From: Tannerellaceae bacterium
Lineage (GTDB): Bacteria; Bacteroidota; Bacteroidia; Bacteroidales; Tannerellaceae
Assembly: GCA_031273385.1 (NCBI GenBank)
Contig: JAISRY010000057.1
Location: 1-15,771, forward strand
DNA: 15,771 nucleotides
Reading direction: 5' to 3'
Shown here piece by piece: positions 11,411 through 15,771 of this stretch (its first letter is position 1; the number at the start of each line of letters is the position of its first letter). The notes under the pieces were generated by a model. It had not been told where the DNA came from. It did no database searches and saw only the letters and a list, made by a program, of their open reading frames with translations. A program made the position numbers and the translations under genes.

Positions 11411-12037
11411 TTATTCCCAGTTACCGGCATTGTTATTGATTTCCGTCAGCGAACCGACGCTCAGGCCGGGGAACTTGGATTGCTTCTCCGCCTTGTCGTT
11501 CAGGTTAAATACCAATTGCTTATCCAGGTCGGATAGGTAATCATTGTACTTGACGTTCGCTTCAAAGACCTTAACCGTATAGCCCGAAGTCGAGACAAGG
11601 GTCGTCGTGTCCATAAAGAACGGCGTCTGCGTACCGGGGACGGTCTTCAGCTCATTGACGTCGTAGGACTTCCCGAACAGGGTATCTTTCGCCAATACCC
11701 AGACCGTATCACGCCTGATCAACCCTTTCTTTACAGCCTCTTTCTCCGTCATTCCCTTTTCCAACTGTTCGTCGGTCAAAACGCCCTCCTTAATCAGGAA
11801 AGGCAGCTTTTCTTCGTTCAGGAACTTGATTAAATCGTTAAAAGAGCCGGCATGTTCCTTATGCACATTCTTGTATTCAATCTGCGCCTTACGGATATCC
11901 ATTAAACGGGCGATGATCGCATTCTCACGTAACTCTTTCTCCGCCTTAAATTCAATCGGCCCCATAATACTCCTGTAACACATGTAAACAAGCAGTAAAA
12001 TTACGGCCACAAGCAAAACTTTCAATGCAACTTTCAT
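11411..12037 (-). CDS. Single-pass membrane protein, pilin-like N-terminal half
   Basis: 208 residues, function unknown. An N-terminal hydrophobic helix (about 4-22, VALKVLLVAVILLLVYMC) is followed directly by an amphipathic helix with RENAIIARLMDIRKAQIEY and then HKEHAGSFNDLIKFL. This pattern resembles type IV pilins and type II secretion pseudopilins, in which a membrane helix runs into a long alpha-helix and a YKxxHGxY/F-type turn. No prepilin peptidase site (G followed by FTLIE) is visible, so it would not be processed as a classical pilin. The remaining ~130 residues (acidic and Lys-rich, ending NNNAGNWE) are probably extracytoplasmic. First gene of the operon with DUF3822 and rsmD; ATG at 12037, divergent from the helicase gene. 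Confidence 0.7.
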   Translation of the reverse strand: MKVALKVLLVAVILLLVYMCYRSIMGPIEFKAEKELRENAIIARLMDIRKAQIEYKNVHKEHAGSFNDLIKFLNEEKLPFLIKEGVLTDEQLEKGMTEKEAVKKGLIRRDTVWVLAKDTLFGKSYDVNELKTVPGTQTPFFMDTTTLVSTSGYTVKVFEANVKYNDYLSDLDKQLVFNLNDKAEKQSKFPGLSVGSLTEINNNAGNWE

Positions 12038-12069
12038 GGTGAATATGTTTTTTAATTTATTTCGTTCGG

Positions 12070-12077
12070 CAAATTTA
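12070..12077 (-). promoter_or_regulatory. Promoter -7 box of the pilin-like / DUF3822 / rsmD operon
   Basis: Minus-strand TAAATTTG (12077 to 12070) fits TAnnTTTG exactly, 32 bases before the ATG at 12037. No TTTG lies at the expected 20-base distance. The surrounding 90 bases are much more AT-rich than the genes. Confidence 0.5.
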
Positions 12078-12097
12078 AAAAAGAATCTTTAATACAC

Positions 12098-12105
12098 TAT
12101 CTTTA
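12098..12105 (+). promoter_or_regulatory. Candidate -7 box of the helicase gene
   Basis: TATCTTTA matches TAnnTTTG except for the final base and lies 23 bases before the ATG at 12129. The -33 element is not clear. Confidence 0.35.
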
Positions 12106-12128
12106 TCACCAAAAATAATGCGTACAAA

Positions 12129-13559
12129 ATGATAAATAGTGATCCGGATAGCCGTTTTCTCTCCCATTTCCCCTATATCCCGACGGAAAACCAACGATCG
12201 GCGGCGCAAATCCTCACCGGTTTTCTCCTTTCCGGCGAGCCCGGTACGCTGTTGCTCCTCAAAGGATATGCCGGCACCGGCAAGACCTCGCTCGTCGGGG
12301 CTTTTGTGAAAACGCTGTCGGAGCTAAAGCAGAAAACCGTCCTCCTGGCCCCCACCGGACGCGCCGCAAAAGTCTTCTCCGGATATGCCGGACACCAGGC
12401 ATACACGATCCACCGGAAAATCTACCGCCAGAAAACCTTTTCGAACGAACCCTCCGGCTTCTTCCCCGCCGCCAACCTGCATAAGGATACGCTATTCATC
12501 GTCGACGAAGCCTCCATGATCGCCAACGAGGGGCTGGACTCCTTCGCCTTCGGGACGGGGAGATTGCTCGATGACCTGATCCATTACGTCTATTCGGGGG
12601 AGAACTGCCGCCTGATCCTGATCGGCGACGAAGCGCAGTTGCCTCCCGTCATGCAGGCGGAAAGCCCGGCGCTCCGCCCCGAAATACTCCGAGGGTATCA
12701 TTTAGATGTACGCGAGGCCGCCCTGCACCAGGTCGTCCGGCAAAGCGAATCGTCCGGTATCCTCTTCCATGCTACCCGCCTGCGGGATGCCCTCTCCTCC
12801 GGTACGGTCGCCATATTCCCCCGCCTCAGGTTAGGCCGCTTCAGCGATTTCAGGAATATAGCGGGCAGCGAGCTGATCGAAGAGATCGCCACCGCCTATA
12901 GCCGCGACGGGATGGACGAAACCATGGTGATCGTCCGCTCCAACAAGCAGGCGGCCAACTACAACAACGGCATACGCAACCGCATCCTCTACCGCGAAGA
13001 GGAGCTCTCTTCGGGCGACCGCCTCATGATCGCAAAGAACAACTACTTCTGGACGTCGGACAACAACGGGGTAGACAACAACGGAATGGACTTCATCGCC
13101 AACGGGGAGATCGTCGAGGTCGTCCGCGTCCGCCGCGTAACGGAGCAATACGGCTTCCGCTTTGCCGACGTCCTTGTCCGCTTCCAGGACTACGACATGG
13201 AGATGGAGCTGAAAATCCTCCTCGACACCCTGCACAGCGAAACCCCCGCCTTGCCCAAAGCGCAGAACGATAAACTCTTCTATACCATACTGGAAGACTA
13301 CGCCGACATACCCACCAAAGCCGCCAAAATGAAAAAGATGAAAACCGACCCCTGCTACAACGCCGTACAGGTCAAGTACGCCTACGCCGTCACGTGCCAC
13401 AAAGCGCAAGGCGGACAATGGATGAACGTCTTTATCGACATCGGGTACATCACCGAAGAGATGTTGGGCGAAGACTTCTACCGCTGGCTCTACACCGCCA
13501 TCACCCGCGCCACAAGCCGCCTCTGTTTCGTCAACCTGCCCGAAGCCTTCTGCGAGTAG
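12129..13559 (+). CDS. SF1B DNA helicase, RecD2/Dda-like
   Basis: ATP-dependent 5'-3' DNA helicase of superfamily 1B, presumed to act in repair, recombination or replication restart. The 476 residues contain Walker A GYAGTGKT at 46-53, motif Ia LLAPTGRAAKV, motif II VDEAS at 125-129, motif III GDEAQLPPV at 166-174, motif IV-region VVRQ at 202-205, and C-terminal TCHKAQGGQW (422-431) and YTAITRA (455-461). The layout, with a short N-terminus and a UvrD_C_2-type end, fits Dda/RecD2-like helicases rather than the RecD of RecBCD, and no RecB or RecC is next to it. The ATG at 12129 has no clear Shine-Dalgarno. It converges with the SusD-like gene with 22 bp between stops. The closing exons-free frame ends EAFCE-stop. 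Confidence 0.92.
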   Translation: MINSDPDSRFLSHFPYIPTENQRSAAQILTGFLLSGEPGTLLLLKGYAGTGKTSLVGAFVKTLSELKQKTVLLAPTGRAAKVFSGYAGHQAYTIHRKIYRQKTFSNEPSGFFPAANLHKDTLFIVDEASMIANEGLDSFAFGTGRLLDDLIHYVYSGENCRLILIGDEAQLPPVMQAESPALRPEILRGYHLDVREAALHQVVRQSESSGILFHATRLRDALSSGTVAIFPRLRLGRFSDFRNIAGSELIEEIATAYSRDGMDETMVIVRSNKQAANYNNGIRNRILYREEELSSGDRLMIAKNNYFWTSDNNGVDNNGMDFIANGEIVEVVRVRRVTEQYGFRFADVLVRFQDYDMEMELKILLDTLHSETPALPKAQNDKLFYTILEDYADIPTKAAKMKKMKTDPCYNAVQVKYAYAVTCHKAQGGQWMNVFIDIGYITEEMLGEDFYRWLYTAITRATSRLCFVNLPEAFCE

Positions 13560-13570
13560 AAGCGGGGGGG

Positions 13571-13580
13571 AGGGCGCCCT
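13571..13580. terminator. Possible minimal hairpin between convergent genes
   Basis: The 22 bases between the helicase stop and the SusD-like stop contain the perfect 10-bp palindrome AGGGCGCCCT. It is too short and lacks a loop and U-tract, so a terminator role is weak. It is recorded because it is the only structure at this convergent junction, in contrast to the large palindromic elements at the other two. Confidence 0.2.
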
Positions 13581-13581
13581 G

Positions 13582-15168
13582 TCAGAAGTTCCGCCCCGTG
13601 TCCCACCAGAGGCGTGTGCCGCCGGTGTCTTGCCCGCGGAGGGCGTTGCAGAGGGCTTCGTAGAGGGGTGGGTCGGAGGTTTTCAGGCTTACGGGGAAGT
13701 TCAGGCGGCGGATCATGATGCCGGTGTCGATCTTTCCCTCGCTTTTGTTGAGCAGGACGGGGAAGAGGCGGGGGTAACCCGTGCGGCGCTGTTCCGCCCA
13801 GGCTTCGCATCCTTCGGGGTAGCAGGCGATCCATTTTTGTGTGATGATCTTTTCCAGTTTGACTTCGTCCGGTGCGCTTTCGTCCCATTTCGGGGATACG
13901 CGGCAACAGGCCTTTATGCTGTATGAGGGGTCAAAGGTGTCGGTGAAGTCACGTGCCGTACGGCCGCTCTCCAGGTAGGCGGCGGCGCCTTCCACGCCCC
14001 ATTGGCCGAACGAAGCCTCCACGCCTTTGCGGTAGCAGTACGCCGCCTCTTCGTCCGACCAGCCCCTCAAGGCGGCTTCGGCGCGCAGGAACCAGGCTTC
14101 GGCGGCGGTCATCAATACCGCGTCGGAGGTTTGGGTGACCGTACTTCTGGAGTGGCGGATGTATTTGGTGTGGTTGAAGCCCGTCCCCTGGCGGATTCCC
14201 CTGAACTCGCCGGAGAATCCCTCTCCTGTGGCCGGCTCGAAGTATTTGGGCATGCGCGGGTCTTCGTACCCTCCGAGGATAGATTCCATGTTGGCGTTCA
14301 TGGAGGCCTCTTTCCAGGCGGTGTTGATCTCCCCCAACGGGTTGGAGTAGCCGGTTCCGGCGGTCGATACGGCCACCAGGTCGTCGCGCTGTTCGAGCAG
14401 CCCGCCGTTTGCCGCGTCCAACGATTTCCCGGCCTCTTCCAGCGCTTTCCGAGGGTCGGCCATCGCGATCCTGACCGCCAGGCGGAGGCGTAGCGAGTTG
14501 GCGAACTTCACCCACTGCCGGTAGGTACGCTTCCCTTTCGGCATGATCATATCGAAACGGGCGAACGCCTCCTTTCCATCGTCGGCCGAAAGCAGGCGGA
14601 CGGCCTCTTCCAGATCATCGAAGAACGCATAGTACGCCTCTTTCTGCGTATCGGGCATCACGCTGACCACCGATTGCCCGAAGCGCGTATAGACGACCGG
14701 CCCGTAGATGTCCGACACCCGGTGCATCAGTTCGACTTTCAGTATCTGCGATACGGCATAAAACGCCGGCACGTTCCCGCGGGTTAAGTCTTCCGCTTTC
14801 TTGACCTCGGTCAGGATATACCCGTAGGTATTTTCCCACATGGCGCCGTTCCATCCGTCGTTCAGGTGATAGACGGAGTTGCCCAGTCCGGCGTCGAAGG
14901 GCTTGTAGTCGTGCATGTAGCCGCAGAACATGTCTGCGCCGAGGTTCTGCATGACTTGGAATGGCCAGTTTTTGCCGCCTCCCCAGTCGTGGTTGAAATA
15001 GATGCCCTGCTGTACGACGCGGAGGGGAATGCCGTACATACCGAAATCGTAGGCCTGCTGTTCGTCCGTAAAGCCGGTATCATCCCTGTTATACTCTTCA
15101 AAACGCCCGGTACAGGAGGCGCCCAGGAGGCACAGAAGCCCTATACAGTATACATACTTTTGTCCCAT
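13582..15168 (-). CDS. SusD/RagB-family surface lipoprotein
   Basis: Glycan- or peptide-binding lipoprotein that normally caps a SusC-type TonB-dependent transporter in the outer membrane. From the ATG at 15168 it has 528 residues. The start MGQKYVYCIGLLCLLGASC gives a signal peptide with lipobox LGAS before Cys19. An in-frame GTG at 15186 would place six extra residues ahead and lies upstream of the promoter box, so I reject it. Family landmarks are HRVSDIYGPVVYTRFGQ, WVKFANSLRLRLAVRI, AEAWFLRAEAALRGW and KIITQKWIACYPEG, typical of the SusD-like family rather than of the classical starch SusD. The gene usually follows susC, but the next ~580 bp upstream contain only repeats, so the partner is either beyond the window or missing. 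The ligand cannot be told from sequence. Confidence 0.9.
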   Translation of the reverse strand: MGQKYVYCIGLLCLLGASCTGRFEEYNRDDTGFTDEQQAYDFGMYGIPLRVVQQGIYFNHDWGGGKNWPFQVMQNLGADMFCGYMHDYKPFDAGLGNSVYHLNDGWNGAMWENTYGYILTEVKKAEDLTRGNVPAFYAVSQILKVELMHRVSDIYGPVVYTRFGQSVVSVMPDTQKEAYYAFFDDLEEAVRLLSADDGKEAFARFDMIMPKGKRTYRQWVKFANSLRLRLAVRIAMADPRKALEEAGKSLDAANGGLLEQRDDLVAVSTAGTGYSNPLGEINTAWKEASMNANMESILGGYEDPRMPKYFEPATGEGFSGEFRGIRQGTGFNHTKYIRHSRSTVTQTSDAVLMTAAEAWFLRAEAALRGWSDEEAAYCYRKGVEASFGQWGVEGAAAYLESGRTARDFTDTFDPSYSIKACCRVSPKWDESAPDEVKLEKIITQKWIACYPEGCEAWAEQRRTGYPRLFPVLLNKSEGKIDTGIMIRRLNFPVSLKTSDPPLYEALCNALRGQDTGGTRLWWDTGRNF

Positions 15169-15175
15169 ATCACCG

Positions 15176-15183
15176 CAAATATA
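15176..15183 (-). promoter_or_regulatory. Promoter -7 box of the SusD-like gene, nearly leaderless
   Basis: Minus-strand TATATTTG (15183 to 15176) matches TAnnTTTG exactly and ends only seven bases before the ATG at 15168. If used, transcription would begin at or within a few bases of the start codon. The -33 position falls inside the heptamer array at 15194-15287 and has no TTTG. Confidence 0.4.
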
Positions 15184-15193
15184 CACACAAAAA

Positions 15194-15287
15194 AATTACG
15201 AATTACGAATTACGAATTACGAATTCAATTACGAATTACGAATTACGAATTACGAATTACGAATTCAATTACGAATTACCAATTACG
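15194..15287. repeat. AATTACG heptamer array with two AATTC breaks
   Basis: Twelve 7-bp units occur in blocks of four (15194-15221), five (15227-15261) and three (15267-15287), separated by the pentamer AATTC at 15222-15226 and 15262-15266. One unit in the last block reads AATTACC. The array sits directly upstream of the SusD-like promoter box. Its unit is the same length as the GAGAGTT heptamers elsewhere in the window but unrelated in sequence. Confidence 0.9.
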
Positions 15288-15304
15288 AACAAAAAAGAAC
15301 GTCA

Positions 15305-15332
15305 TGTCGACCGAGCGCAGCGAGTGGAGACA
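15305..15332. repeat. REP-like short repeat, TGTCGACCGAGCGCAGCGAG type
   Basis: The segment runs from TGTCGACC through GAGCGCAGCGAG to GGAGACA, an imperfect dyad of the kind scattered between genes in many Bacteroidota genomes. It lies between the heptamer array and the nested palindrome block. Identification is from memory of the repeat type, not from a search. Confidence 0.5.
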
Positions 15333-15353
15333 CCTCCGATCGCAAGGTCTGTA

Positions 15354-15771
15354 TGTCGCACCTCTGGATTGCCGACGCTGCGTTTATAATGACGAGAATT
15401 TACAATCGGCTAAAAATCAATCAATTCTCGTCATTTCCCCTTTTTGATAAACGCAGTTTATTGGGTACTCGCAATGACGGGCGCTAGGCGTTGATTTCCA
15501 TACGATTATACGACAGTAGTACCCGACATTGCGAGTCCCCAATAAACTGCGTTTATCAAAAAGGGAAATGACGGCGATTGCGTGATTTCCAGACGATTAC
15601 AATCAAGTGGTATCCGTCATTGCGAACGCAGTGAAGCAATCCAGAGGTGCGTATATGTGTCCCACTCCTGGATTGCTTCACTGCGTTCGCAATGACGGAT
15701 ACTATTTGATTTTCAGGAGATTGTGATTCGTCGTCATTATAAACGCAGTGAAGCAATCCAGAGGTGCGACA
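15354..15771. repeat. Nested palindrome block of REP-type units
   Basis: Four inverted pairs are visible. Outer arms 15354-15395 and 15731-15771 share TGTCGCACCTCTGGATTGC and CTGCGTTTATAATGACGA. A hairpin pairs AATGACGAGAATT (15388-15400) with 15423-15435. A long stem pairs 15430-15476 with 15527-15572 with one indel and one mismatch. A perfect 35-bp stem pairs 15610-15644 with 15668-15702 around a 23-base loop. The common unit contains GTCATTGCGAACGCAGTG and AAGCAATCCAG, a repeat type widespread between bacterial genes. Segments 15491-15536 and 15584-15627 are also diverged direct repeats. I see no gene here; open frames across it are repeat artefacts. The block may continue past the window edge. 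Confidence 0.85.

Noticed and set aside
15169..15186. GTG start of the SusD-like protein at 15186
   Set aside because: It overlaps the promoter box and puts six residues in front of an already complete lipoprotein signal peptide.
15556..15756. Minus-strand open frame in the right-end repeats
   Set aside because: Composed of palindromic REP-type repeats (translation such as NAVKQSRSG is a well-known artefact of this repeat).

Overview
The window reads as a chromosomal segment of a member of the Bacteroidota, most likely order Bacteroidales. Three things point there: a SusD/RagB-type surface lipoprotein, signal peptides that end in Ala-Gln, and promoter -7 boxes of the form TAnnTTTG ahead of most transcription units. 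The coding DNA is fairly GC-rich for that order, so I do not name a genus. All but one of the genes are housekeeping or core-envelope genes; the accessory character of the window is in its intergenic repeats.

Layout. Bases 1-5492 hold a minus-strand operon: a ~999-residue periplasmic TPR protein, a 612-residue outer-membrane beta-barrel protein coupled to it by a TAATG overlap, and the start of cysS, which runs off the left edge. Bases 5493-5953 are a divergent promoter region with two tandem arrays that both have a 22-bp period. Then comes prs (+), facing mnmA (-). A cardiolipin synthase gene (+), divergent from mnmA, faces rsmD (-). rsmD lies at the end of a minus-strand operon that starts with a pilin-like single-pass membrane protein, followed by a DUF3822 protein. 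Divergent from that operon is a RecD2/Dda-like helicase (+). It converges with a SusD-like lipoprotein gene (-), with only 22 bp between their stop codons. Bases 15187-15771 contain no gene. They hold a heptamer array and a block of nested palindromes of REP type.

The most striking feature is a two-copy palindromic element, one copy between prs and mnmA (about 6896-7181) and one between the cardiolipin synthase gene and rsmD (about 9790-10045). Each copy has long inverted arms. Their outer part is a run of 7-bp repeats (GAGAGTT reading inward) and their inner part a GC-rich stem, and they enclose a spacer built from 9-bp units centred on CTTAAG. The two copies differ from each other by changes that appear in both arms, so pairing is kept. 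The heptamer run supplies the stop codon, and for mnmA and rsmD also the last residues, of all four flanking genes. It places a TGA in every frame for translation entering from either side. I regard this as the best candidate here for an undescribed genetic element: a bidirectional gene-end module.

Most genes act independently: translation (cysS, mnmA, rsmD), nucleotide synthesis (prs), membrane lipid (cls), DNA repair or replication (helicase) and envelope or nutrient functions (TPR/barrel pair, SusD-like). Two conserved-looking pairs remain functionally open: the TPR plus barrel pair, and the pilin-like plus DUF3822 pair.
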